A stretch of DNA of 64,000 nucleotides from Larimichthys crocea (taxonomy: Eukaryota; Chordata; Actinopteri; Sciaenidae), in contig NC_040011.1 of the NCBI RefSeq assembly GCF_000972845.2, forward strand, positions 23,911,213 to 23,975,212, written 5' to 3'. The position numbers and the translations under genes were made by a program. Positions 22,401 through 34,100 of the stretch are shown here, piece by piece. Below the pieces are notes generated by a model, which was given only the letters and a program-made list of their open reading frames with translations, ran no database searches and had not been told where the DNA came from. Position 1 is the stretch's first letter; each line of letters starts with the position of its first letter.

Positions 22401-25034
22401 CAATATAATGTCTACATACATACAAGTCAGACTGTTTCTGTAAATTGTAAACATGTAGTACAAGAGTGCAGAGTCCAAAAACTGCTGCAATAAAAATTTA
22501 ATGATTAATGGAATTGGTTACTTTATATGCGTATAGTAGAAGGATATGCACATACAGCCCCAACATTATGATTCCATTATTTCAAAATGTTGCCTCATGT
22601 TTGGACCTAGATTCTTTAATAGTGTAATAGCCAACTTGGCAAATAATTACTGATGGGATTAGATAGGATTAGCCCAGTGTGAGCAATAAATTGGATAAAC
22701 TGGATCCTGGCAAGATGTCATCCTCTAGTCTGCCCAATGTTTATCTTAGGCTCTGATTCTTTAGAGTATAGTTCAATTTGGTTTATAAAAAATAGTCAAA
22801 CAAATAAATACTGTACAGGAGTAATCGTGCTGATTTATTGCTTTACCTAATTCATTATCTTATACATCAGTATTGCGTGCGGATGAAGAGTTTGCTCATG
22901 CCTTTTGCCCCGCAGGTGTTCAGTCCAGGAGAGTACGTCTGCAGGAAAGGAGATGTTGGTCATGAGATGTACATCATCAAAGAGGGAAAACTTGCAGTTG
23001 TAGCAGATGATGGTGTCACAGAGTTTGCCGTACTGAGTGAAGGGAATTTCTTTGGGGAAATTAGCATCCTCAATATCAAAGGTAAGTCAAGTGTCAAATG
23101 CTCGTATGGGTAAAGCAAGGCCAAATGGTAGGATTTGAGACTATTATAGATGCATTGATTTGCTACCAAAAGAACAGGCATCTTCCTGTGATGCTTTTTG
23201 GCTTTGTATTTATGAAGTAAAGCAGTAATGTAGCACCTGCTGTGTTAAGATCGGTCAAGCAGCTCAAATTTAAAGTTAGTAAAGACAACCTTAAATTTAG
23301 ACTGGTCACAGTCACAGATTATGTGAATGGGAAGATCCTGTGGATGAAGCTTATTGAACTAGAAACCAAGAAACTACACTGAGGTTGAGGTTGAAATAAT
23401 TTATAATACCTTTATAGTATGAGTATACCATTATAGTATGAGAGGATGATGGTGTATGAAATAAGCAAAAATAACATTAGGGCAGTGTGGTTATTCTGTC
23501 GTATAGCTGCAAAAATCTGTGTCAGTCTCATGTCATGCCATGCGGAGTCCCACAAGGTTTAATTCTTGGGCCTTTACAATTCAGACTCTATGAGCTTGAT
23601 ATGCTTCGGGTCATGTTAGTAAGTGTATTCAGGTTAGCAATAACAATTAAATAAAACTTGCTAATCTTCAACAAAAAGCAGCAAAATATTAGGGCAGTGT
23701 ATATAGCCTAATAAAAATAGTGGAGGCTAGATACTGAACCCAAAATTGCTTAGCATCATCGTGAGTGCTTTGGACAGTGAGCACTGTATCGCTCCTGACG
23801 AGCAGTTGGCATCTTGCATGGCATATCAGTGTATGAGCATGTGTGTGAATGGCTGAATGTGAAAGTGTTGTAAAAGCGTCTTCGGTAGACCAGAAAGGCG
23901 CTGTATAGATACAAGTCTGCGTAACCTTTTATGATAACATCCATTATTTTTAGAGAAGCATTACAGCAAAGATGAGCAATGCTGTTAATAACCCCTTTAT
24001 GCCATGAAGAGCAACACTAAGCAGTTTAAAAGACTGTAAAATGATAGCAAGACACAAATGTAAAGTATTAATACCTAATAATATATTATTGTAATACTAT
24101 TGACTTGTCATTCAAGACAGCAAAAACAGCATTTCCCTAATGCCCCTTTAGTCTCAGAAATGAGCTTGATAATAGAACATGGGTTGGGTTGACATTATAT
24201 TCTTTGTTTTTAACATGGGTCCTTTCAGGTAATAAGTCAGGGAACCGTCGCACTGCCAACATCCGAAGCATCGGCCACTCTGACTTGTTCAGCTTGTCCA
24301 AAGAGGACCTGACAGATGTGCTGTCTGAGTTCCCTGCAGCCAAACGTCACCTGGAGGAGAAAGGCAGACAGATCCTCACTAAGATGGGCATGTTGGAGGA
24401 GAGTGGGGAAAGAGAGACCGGGGAGACAGAGAAAATCGAAACCAAGATAAAAAGGCTGGAGAGCAACTTGGAAGTGCTGCAAACAAAACTAGCTCGACTT
24501 ATGGTGGAGTTAGAATCCAGCAACCGCAAGATGCAGGCCAGGGTGGAGCAGCTGGAGTGGGAGGTGGCAGCGCTGGGGCCTCAGGTGCCAGAGGATGGTG
24601 TAGAAGGAGAACAAGCACAGGATAGAGGTGAAGGAGTGGGAGGGGAGGTTGGATTAGAGCGAGAAGAAGCAGAGGGAGAGGAAGAGGAGGGTTCAGATGT
24701 GAAGGTAAAAAAACAGGGACAGGGAGAAGACAGTAATGAGGTGACTAAAGAGGGAGATGGAGAGAGCACCAAAAGTACCAAAGAGGATGTGGAAAAGACA
24801 GAGAAGGGAGATAAATCTGGGAAAGATCTGGATGATGAAGAAAAGAAAAAAGAAGACGGCGGAGAGAAAAACAGAGAGAAAGGAGATGAGAGACCTGGGA
24901 AAGGAGATGGAGCTGAGATTGAACCTGAAGATGAGAAAAAAGAGGAAGGTGGAGAAGAGGGAGGAGAAAAAGCTGAAGAATACGAGAAGAAGGGGGAAGA
25001 GGTGGGGAAGAAAGATGAAGGGCAGAAAAAATGA
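19419..25034 (+). CDS. cnga4: Cyclic nucleotide-gated channel subunit CNGA4, complete (720 aa)
   Basis: Coding exons: 19419-19570, 19961-20062, 20165-20271, 20928-21511, 21625-21870, 22916-23081, 24229-25034 (2163 nt, frame kept throughout). The start [11 protein letters not shown] is the only good ATG in the first exon. Approximate residues: S1 64-84, S2 103-118, S4 165-190 with spaced arginines, S5 201-221, pore TTVGDTP 260-266, S6 278-301. The C-linker is 316-397 and the cyclic-nucleotide-binding domain 398-495, with FGEISIL and the R-T pair in [10 protein letters not shown] coiled coil at 520-565 precedes a Lys/Glu/Gly-rich tail (573-720). CNGA4 is the modulatory subunit of the ciliary olfactory CNG channel, normally joined with CNGA2 and CNGB1b. 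GDTP in the pore and the CNBD sequence favour CNGA4 over CNGA1-3. The tail is longer than I recall for mammals. Confidence 0.93.
22150..22450 (-). repeat. LINE-tail-type interspersed repeat in a cnga4 intron
   Basis: It begins with AGAATCAGAATCTGCTTTAT, the reverse complement of the ATTCTGATTCTGA tail seen on many fish LINEs. The same kind of start is at 62652-62960. It lies in the 1.04-kb intron between exons 5 and 6. Confidence 0.5.
23515..23935 (+). mobile_element. LINE reverse-transcriptase scrap and LINE/SINE-like tail in a cnga4 intron
   Basis: At 23540-23610 the translation is [20 protein letters not shown], a degraded copy of the GVPQGS-LGPLLF RT motif. About 150 bp further on, AAAGGCGCTGTATAGATACA (23895-23914) resembles a SINE/LINE 3' tail. 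Both lie between exons 6 and 7 of cnga4. Confidence 0.5.
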
Positions 25035-25100
25035 ATGGATATGTAAAATAAATCAAAAGGAAAATAAGTGTATGTCTTTGTCTGTATGTGTTTTTATATG

Positions 25101-25106
25101 AATAAA
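25101..25106 (+). promoter_or_regulatory. Poly(A) signal AATAAA of cnga4
   Basis: A canonical AATAAA lies 67 nt after the cnga4 stop codon. A second, closer copy is at 25047-25052. Together they suggest a very short 3' UTR. Confidence 0.6.
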
Positions 25107-25505
25107 AACACTTCTCATTGACACACCTTTTCTGTAATATGACTTTGAACCCCTAGATGGCAGCATTGTATCCCCACCAAAGATAAATATGTATTACCAA
25201 AACAAAATGTTAAAATTACATGGCCGATGCCATTTCTTTGCATTGTTCATTAATTTACACCTTTTCTTCATAATTTCATCAAATACTTTTTTGTTTAGGT
25301 TGGATAATGATCAAATGATTTCTGTTTTCTGATTGCGTTTTAAAAATAAATTTAATGAACAAATTTTGTCACCTTTGATATTCTATTTTGTTTCTTTGGG
25401 GTTTGAAAATGAAAATGTCAAAGAATATGTATATGTTGTTCGGAGCAGGTGGTAAAAGTTTGATTGAAACATTCAGTAATCAATATTTTGTATTAATAGT
25501 TTAAA

Positions 25506-26050
25506 AAGACCTCTTTCACAGCAGCCATGTTGACATGAAATAGTAGCGTCAACGCAGGCATTACCAATGATACTAATTGATGGCCCAGTGTCTCAGATTT
25601 ACGGGTCTCTATTTATAGAATATAGCAGAATATAATATGTATAATTATGTTTTCATTAGTATATAATCACCTGAATATAAGAATCATTATGAATCAGAAT
25701 AATTTCTTCTTACTGTAGAATGAGCCTTTTATATCTTCTTATATATATTCTGACTCTGCAATGTTGAACCACCACGTTTCTACAGCAGCTGTGAATGGAC
25801 CTTTCTCATTTAACACGTTTCACTGTCTAATTAGTTTCTGCTTTGTGCTAGGAAGGTGAGGTGAGGGGGGTTGCAATCAGTAAGCCACTGAATGCCGCAC
25901 ACCTTTAAGTTTCCGTTCCATGTATTGCAGTAGAGACTACATGCACCATAGCAGCACCCTGACTCTGTTTGACCTGAATGGAACTGAACCTTAATTTGTG
26001 TCATTGTTTACCTACTATTTAATGTCAAAAAGGCTGCTGTAAAAAAGGTC
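25506..26050. mobile_element. Family A MITE, long copy with terminal inverted repeats
   Basis: The left end AAGACCTCTTTCACAGCAGC, continuing with a GTTGACATGAAATAGTAG stretch, is mirrored by the right end CTACTATTTAATGTCAAAAA followed by GGCTGCTGTAAAAAAGGTCT. That gives imperfect inverted repeats of about 40 bp around some 460 bp with no coding frame. Confidence 0.55.
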
Positions 26051-26925
26051 TATTAATTTGAATGTATGGTCAAATGGTCTTCAACATTTACCCTGACGTT
26101 TTATTTATCATGAAAAACCTGAATAGTATTTAGAGCACCACCACACTTCCCACCTGAATCAAAACTGCTCGGGAGTAACAAGCTCTTTCTGGGACAGAGA
26201 CAAATTCCACCGACACACTACAGACCTATAAATATCATCCTGTTTCCAGGAAACAGTGTGCAAAGAAAATGAAACTGAATCACTTGTTTTTAGATATTTT
26301 TATATGTTATGTTTACCTTTTTGTATTAAGGATTTATCTGATTTCTATCAAAGGTCAACCGCAGTTTTCAAATGTTTTCAATGAAGAGTAAGATGAAGAG
26401 TAATTTAAAAAATCATTGATGTGGGGTAAATTTAATCTACATTTTCCTGTATGTTTCCATGTCATAATCCCTCAAACATTATAATACCACTGAGATAAAT
26501 GGCACTGAGTGTATGTGACTTTACAGATACTGCTTATGTCCTAATGGTAAATCAAACAGTGCTTAGCTTATTTGCTGGGGATCAACTGGGGGCTGTAAAG
26601 GACGCGCCACTCCCCACATTGATACTGGTGAAGCCACCAGAGTATGATACTGAACAGACTAATTCTGTTGAATGTCCTCTGTGGTAGTTTAGTATTTTTT
26701 AATCCTCTGTTTATTTACCTTTATTTCACCCAGAGGTTTTTTTTGTTTTTTTTGCATACTTCTGTCACAATATTGCATAAAAATAAATGTTCAAGTGTTA
26801 CAAGTGTTCTGTGAAGGTTCTCAGTCTTTCAAGTAAATGCTGCAAATAGAGGTTTTCCCAGCAAACACAGGTGTTACTAAGGATACTAATTGAGGTTGTT
26901 CCATTCAGGTCAAACTCAAGTGGCA

Positions 26926-27180
26926 ACCTCCGTGGCTGGGAAATGAAGCTGATGCGGAAGTGCCAAAAACTGTAATTCCTTGAACGGCCACTTGAGGCTG
27001 GCTACAGAACAAGTCAGTCTCCATAAGTCCCCATGTTAAAATGTCCAACTTCACAGCAGAAATAAACATGTTTACAGCCTGGTACAAAAATCAGTTTTGG
27101 TCTCTGTAGCTAATTTCCCTATTCATGACAACTGTACTGAGGGTGAATTTATATACAACTCACCTGCTCAAAAGATATTA
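26926..27180 (+). repeat. Interspersed repeat, copy 1 of a direct pair
   Basis: It shares long near-identical runs with 32815-33060, including TCAGTCTCCATAAGTCCCCA and GAAATAAACATGTTTACAGC. The two copies lie 5.9 kb apart in direct orientation. I recall this repeat as common in fish genomes; its class is unclear. Confidence 0.65.
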
Positions 27181-27823
27181 AAGCTTAGAGTTAGAAGCCT
27201 TAATATCAGAATCAATCAGAATTAACAGCTTAGGCGGGGCGGTGGCCACAGACTATGAGCTTCAAAACAATGCTTGGGAAACCTACAGGTGATGTCACGC
27301 ATTCACTGTCCGTTCTTTACACTGTCATTGGTCAGATGGAGTCAGGGTGCTGCTGTTGGCTCACTGGAACCTTAATTAGTATCATTGGTAGCACCTGTGT
27401 TTACCTACTGTTTCAAAATGGCTGCTGTGAATACAGCCTACAGGGAGCGGTAAAGAACTCCCACGCACGCTGTTTTGCATATTTGGATACGTGTTTATTT
27501 ACAATTTGATTAACCTGAATTGCCTATATTCCCTGCAGGGTCATTTTTATGTGTGTCCTGAACATAAAAATACATGTTCCCCAGTGATTACACATTCAAT
27601 TCAATCAATCTGTCTATCTATGTCAGGAAATGTTATGTGAAATGATTAAAATGGTTAAAACATTTTTTTTTAAACTAGTAAAAAAACAACAACAACAAGT
27701 TTACTAGTTTGAACTAGCATTACTAGTCTTACAGTGAGTTATATGTGGATTTTCATGTCCAGGTCTGTCTAACGTCACACCTGTAAAAGCACAGGTCGGC
27801 CCTTTAATGACGCACAGTTTACG

Positions 27824-27838
27824 CACTTCCCGGAAGTG
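27824..27838. promoter_or_regulatory. Palindromic double ETS site in the trappc10 promoter
   Basis: CACTTCCCGGAAGTG is a near-perfect inverted pair of ETS/GABPA cores (GGAAGT on both strands). It lies about 115 nt upstream of the trappc10 start codon and just ahead of a CpG-rich first-intron region. Such paired sites are typical of TATA-less housekeeping promoters. The function here is inferred from position and motif only. Confidence 0.5.
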
Positions 27839-27930
27839 CAGTGGGGGGACACAGGCCCCATCGATTGAACACAACTGCACACACACAAGCATTTCTTAAT
27901 AATAAAGCTGTGTTTGTATATGTCACGTCC

Positions 27931-27948
27931 ATGGAGCACTGCCGCTAA
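27931..27948 (+). other. Five-codon upstream ORF ahead of trappc10
   Basis: An ATG at 27931 reads MEHCR and stops at 27948, six bases before the trappc10 ATG at 27954. It would act as an upstream ORF only if transcription starts before 27931, which the ETS site makes plausible. Confidence 0.35.
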
Positions 27949-27953
27949 CACAT

Positions 27954-28114
27954 ATGGAGTGTCAAGAGGAAAAGCCGATCATCTACACTATGGAGAACAA
28001 GCCGATCGTGACGTGTGAGTGTTTGTGACGTTCACTCCGCTTTTCTCTGTTTGACAGTTAGCCTGCTAGCTGCATTAGCCGTTAGCTCGCCTCGGCTAAC
28101 AGGTAGCCGTATGT

Positions 28115-28157
<43 letters not shown>

Positions 28158-31100
28158 TCTCTGTGTGTGTAATGGTGGCTTTATTTCTGTGTGTCCGGGC
28201 TGTAGTGTGTTTGTACGTGTGCGCTCCGCCGCTGTCGGTGCTAAACGTCCGCACGGAAGACGGTGTCTGTCGGCTAAGCTTAGCAGCTAGGCCTAGCTAA
28301 CGATATCACGTCACGGCTAGCTGCTGCTGCAGTTTCGGGGGGGTGGGGGCCATCACGGGTATCACCTTGTTCCCTCCGCCCGCACAGCCGCACTCACAAG
28401 TCGTTTAGCGGCTCAGACTGTGGGCGCCGGGGCTCGGTTTGCCATTCATAAAGCGCTCGGTGTGTGTCTTATGGGAGCTGCTGGTGGTGGGGTTATTTTA
28501 GGAGCAGACTGTGCTTCACCTTACACCGCAGGCTGCTCCTTTTTTAGGACGGAGTGCTCCAAAGGTGCCTCAGTACACGAGCAGACAGAGGGAAGCTTAA
28601 GATCCGGGGAACAGGTGTGTCCTCTGGGCTTTCTAACTCAGCATGCATGCCTCTGAGATCACAGCTGTCAGATGTGTGATTTTACACTGATGATTAGTGT
28701 AATTAATCATCAGTGTAATTAATCAACAGTTTTTAGTCTGCCTTCTCTGACCTAAGCAGACATGGCACTCAATTCAACTTTGCATATTGTGGAACTGATG
28801 GCACAAGATATTATATTATGGACATAGATTTATAGTTAGTTAAAGTTATAGATAGTTTAAAAAAAAAAAAGAGATTTCTTTTATTTTGACAGCTACAGCT
28901 GAGGACTGATAGGAAAGAGAGGGAGGGAGGATGGCAGCAGCTAAAGGCCACAGGTCAGGGTCGAACCCTGGGCTGCTGCAGCCAGGACGCAGTCTTTGTA
29001 CATGCAGCTCTATACTGAGCTAAAAGGCGTCTTGAATGTTCATGGTTTTATTGAAATTATGAACTAAGATGCTTCTAATTGAAACGAATCAGTGGGAGTC
29101 ACGGTGTGTGTGGGTCCCTCCGGTTTTAAAATCACGAACACGAGGCGCTCCTTGTAGCACGTCGAAAGAAAAGAAAAAAGAAAGCCTTTTCATGAGAGAA
29201 TAAATATGAAAGAAACATCTCACAAACACAATGTGTCTTGCATAATCCACAGGTAACATTCAAACGTTACGACCAAAGTATGGAGGGTGGACTGTGAGCT
29301 GGAGAGGTGCCACTTCACCTCCTGGTTGCTCCTTGAGCAAGGTAGCAAACCCCTAACTGCTCACCGTCCACCGTCCACTGTCTCTCCACATTCGCATGTT
29401 TTAGCCCTTTTTGTGTGTGTGTGTGTGAGTATGTGTGGTCGTATTTTCGGCCTATAGATGTAAAAACTTGAGTCTTCTTCTTCTAAACAGCTGCAAACAA
29501 ACATGCAACTCCTCGATGGCCGCGTTAACTCGAGGGGAGTAAGAAAGGAAACTAGACGCCGTGAGATCATCACCTGCAGACTGCTCCTGTCACTCACACA
29601 CAGTCCGGTTTCATCCTAAAGACGTGCTGCAGCTTTGATTTACAGGGCTTATAAATAAAAAAGCGTGCGTCAGAGTTATGAGCGCTCCTTTCAGCGTGAG
29701 GAGCAGCGCTGTGGTTTCACTATTATTTGACCTTGTGTGTAAGTGAGTCGCGGGGATCGGACTGCTGTTTGCTTTCCAGGGTTGTGTTTGAGTTCAGACT
29801 CGTTCTAAGGACACTGGAGGTTTAAGACTATTGATGATATCATTCCACACACACACATGCATTTACTAAATGTGTGTACTGCCGCACTATAACAAGGATT
29901 TTTGGCATCCAGTTTCAGGACACACACACAATCGTTCAGGTTCATGCCAAATTAAAAGAGTGAGGGGTTGGTATGTTATTAATGTGATGATTACTCTTAT
30001 CTTTTGCTCGGTGGCATATGATGCACACGCAGTGCTGCTTTGGATCCGTCCAGGTGTTAAACAGTGGGCAGCGAGGCTGATTGATTTACAGCACAGACTG
30101 TCAGCACAGGGGAGAGTGTTGGCTGATCTCCAGCACGCTGAGCCCACGATGAGGTTGATGTGCCGACGTGGGTCTTGCAGGGTGTTTGAAGGTGTTTCAA
30201 TCATCACTGGGTGAACAGTATAGAACTAGTCCTGTCTTGTGTACCCCTACGGGGGTAGGTCTATATAAAAAGGCTTTTTACGCAGTTCATTGGATGTGGC
30301 CCAGTTCCAATACCTCAGCTGTACAAAGTCAGTGTTTATCAAGATGCTCACGGCTACCACGGATGGCAGTCTGAGTGTCTCTGAAAATTGGGGCACTGCC
30401 TGTGAAATTGAAGTCACTTTATCGCTGAGGCAGTGGGCAAGGCGTGGGCCCGGGACAACAGGAGCGATGATGGTTTGGATGATGGACTGATCTGACCTTC
30501 AACATCGATGTGCACACCTGCATGAGAGGCGCATGGAAGCGGAGACTGAACCCACCAGCTGAGCTCCTGCAAGGAAAGCTGAACGTCAGCAACTTCATCT
30601 CACAGCCATGTGTTCATTTTAAAATGCAGTAGCCACTTATCTTGTCAAAAGTATCTAGACTTTTTCAATACCACGTATTTAAAACAATATGATATTTAAT
30701 ACTGTCGAATGTACGGTACTATCGAGATTCGATTACTGTAACTCCCTCCTGACGGGCCTCCCAGCCTGCACAGTGAAACCCATTCAGATGATCCAGAACT
30801 GCTCAAAAGGTCACATGTTACCTCGCTGCTCATGGAGCTCCACTGGCTACCTGTAGCAGCCTAAATTTAATTCAAATCACTAATGCTGACTACAAAGCAG
30901 TCTCTGGTTCTGCACCCACCTACTTGAATGTCCTCAGACATATGTGACCTCCTCTAATGAATGACGCCTGGCTCTGCCACCCGTACGCTCAGGACAATCC
31001 AAACTTTTCTTGTCTGTTGTTCCCCATTGGTGGAACGTCCTACCAGTTCCTACCAGATCAGGGGCGTCCCTCTCTACCTTCAAAAACCTCCTGAAGACCT

Positions 31101-34100
31101 CCAGCTCTTCAGAGAGGACCTCCTCTCCAACACTACAGTGACATTGTCACTCTGTACATTGATTGTTTCCCCTTTTATAAGTCGCTTTGGATAAAAGAAT
31201 CAGCTAAATGAATACATGTAACAGATCTACAATCAGATTTTTCTTGCCGTGGTATTGAAATAATTCAGTTTTTTTTATATAGCACTAAATCATAACAAAA
31301 GTTCTCTTTAACCTGCCATATAGAGCAGGTCCAGAGCGTACTCTTGTTTTGAACAGGCAGAAACCCACGAACAGAACTCATATTTTAGCATTGAAGTTTA
31401 AAATTCTGGCGTTGTGACAGTCCTATAGGAATGGTTGATTCGCTCTATGTGGCTTTGATGGAGTGAAGAAATGTGATGTGATAGCAGCAGCTGGTTCACA
31501 GTGTTTATGCAATACTTTGTGCGTTTGCCGGGCTTTTGTAATTGCATTGTCAAAGATTATAGATGTATTTTTTTTATAGTAATGTCAACCAAATGATAAT
31601 AGACTATATTTGACTGAATGTCACAGATGAGCTTTTGTGGTCAAAATGACTCAGGCTGGGTGCACTTGGGTACACAGTGCATGTAGAGGCGATGAAACAG
31701 GCTCTAAGGATGGAGGGTGCTGCACGCTGTGCAGATCGTAGAGACTTCTGGGACAAACTCGTGATGTAAATATCCCGAGCTTTCCTCACAACTCTGAAAG
31801 GTGCATCGCACAGCATCGGTTTGATGTCTTTAAAGGAAAAAAAAGAGAAAAAGTGGTGCGAGATGACACATCGCAGATGTCGAGACGTGTTCCTGCTCTC
31901 TGTTCTCGATGGTTTTTAAATAGATGTACAGAAAAAACATGTTTGTCGGTTCAACTGAACAAGAAGCACGTGTGCCTGGACGTATGAGTGGAAGAGAGCA
32001 TGGAGACAGTTTCCAAAGCTTGTTGGAAGATGGGACAAGTCGGTCAGCTGAGAAATAACTAATCTAATTGTGTTGTTGGGGGATTTTCAATCGAAACCGT
32101 TCCCAAAGATTTAAGAGGAAAAGTATTTCCATGCCACTAACCCTGAAATAGACCCTCATCGAAGGTAAAAACAAGTTCACTGGAGGAAGGAAGCACATGG
32201 CGTTTCTCCACAGGGCTGTTAAACAGGAGAGAGCTGATAAAGAGGCAGAGAGCACCGCAGGACATTGACCCCTATCAGCTCTGCTAAATAGATCCACTTC
32301 CTGACCCCAGTAATGCCACACAGGCTCACTGTTATTTTGTTTGTGAGAGTGAAAATTAAACTTTATATTTTCAGTCCAATTTTCTCCACTCTTTCTAACT
32401 CTCCTCACTTTGTGCAAACTTCATCTCCTCCATGTTCCTTTTATTAAGTGTTTAAACGATTCTTCCATCACAGGTGCCGGAGACCAGAGCTTGTTTACGT
32501 CTCTCTATACCTCACTGGCCCAACAACTTCCCAGGGAGCCAATGGAGTGGAGGAGGTGAGTACTGGCCTGTAACAGGATGGAGTTAACACGCTGCTCTTA
32601 CATTTTTGGTATGCTTTGACTACAGGTGGGCTGACACTTAACATCATGGCACCGTTCATTTGATGGTGCAGGAGATGTCTTCTCAACTTGAATTTATGAA
32701 CTGAGACAGGAAGTGTCATGTGGGCTTTTTTATATGATGTTGACAGAGAGATTTATATTCCATTTAAGGTCATTACTTGTTAGAGATGAGTTTGATATGT
32801 GACTTTTTGATCAAGTGGGAACCTCCATGGCTGTGGCCAATGTGGAAGTGCCAAAAACTGCAGTTCCTCAAACGTCAATTGAGACTGGCTGCAGAACGAG
32901 TCAGTCTCCATAAGTCCCCATGTTCAAATGTCCAACCTCACAGCAGAAATAAACATGTTTACAGCCTGGTACAAAAAACTGTTTTGGTCTCTATAGCTAA
33001 TTTCCCTGTTCATGACAACTGTACTGATGGAGAATTTATATACAACTCACCTGTTGTGAGTGAATTATATTAAGGCTTAAAGTTATGCAGAATTAAAGCA
33101 TGGCTGCTTTGATTGACAGTTGGGTGCTGTTACAGATGGCTTGTTCGAGTACTCAGGCTTCATTCAGATCCACGCCCATTTTTAGATTATGCAGAAGGAG
33201 GAAGAGGCAGGACAGTGAAAATGGCAGCAGCCAGAGCCACCACACTCAAAACAGCCATTCTTATCCTGTCACTGGTTTTGATGTTTTTAGGAGATTATTG
33301 ACTGTGATCAGGGTGACTGTGCTTTTAAATGATTAAAAAAGTGGCAATTTATGTATAGATAACAGGCGCCTGTGTTGTGGTGAGATTAACAGTGAATGGA
33401 CACAGCTGCAGGGGTTTCCTGTACTGAAGGATGTAATGTTAACTCTTTAAATACGAAACGATCCATAAACTGAATATTCCACCTCAAAGAAAGGTGGTGG
33501 TGGTCCAGTGACAGACTTGGGAGTCAGTGTTCATATTTATTGTATTAAATATTTACTTGTTGTTTGACTGTTTATGTGGTTAAATAGCCATATTTGTCAT
33601 ATATTGCCAATAGTAAAAATCCCATCATTCATTTGTTCTGTGTGCAGGACGTACGGCCGCGCACCAAAGATGATCCACCTTGAAGCTAACTTCGTCCAGT
33701 TTAAAGAGGAGCTCCTCCCAAAGGAAGGCAACAAGGCTCTCCTCACCTTCCCCTTCCTCCACATCTACTGGACTGACTGCTGTGTGAGTAGCCTCAAACA
33801 CACACACACACTTTGCACAGTGATTGATCACTCTGTAATTTAATTAACAGATCTCTGGAACATTAATTATTGCTTTCTACATCATAAAGGACCGTTCTCT
33901 TCAGTTCTTTTCTCCTGCTGACAGATCAGAGCGTCAACTGTTGCTGTTCTGTTGACATCTGTTGGTTTAAAGTTATAAGTCTATCAACACTTCCTTTGTG
34001 TTTCAGTACAGTTGACACAGTGCAGTAAGGTTATCACGATACCAGAATTGAAACTTTGATACAGTACTAGTATTTTTAAAAAAAAAGTCAATGACACACA

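Larger units (their letters stand above)
25107..27823. other. Repeat-filled spacer between cnga4 and trappc10
   Basis: No exon supported. It contains a long family A MITE (25506-26050), two partial family A pieces, and the first copy of a repeat that recurs in trappc10 intron 2 (26926-27180). The 27.4-27.8 kb part is A/T-rich with a (CAA)n patch and leads into the trappc10 promoter. Confidence 0.6.
28015..32473 (+). other. trappc10: trappc10 intron 1 (4.46 kb): contents
   Basis: The intron opens with a (GT)n run (28116-28155) and a CpG-rich stretch to about 28430, the downstream half of a promoter-type CpG region. It then holds a SINE (28870-29025), a LINE copy (30724-31222) and a LINE tail (31255-31345). 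The rest shows nothing recognisable. Open frames in the GC-rich part have no family resemblance. Confidence 0.6.

Noticed and set aside
24347..25056. Minus-strand frames rich in Ser, Leu and Pro opposite the cnga4 tail
   Set aside because: They are antisense shadows of the Glu/Lys codons of cnga4 exon 7.
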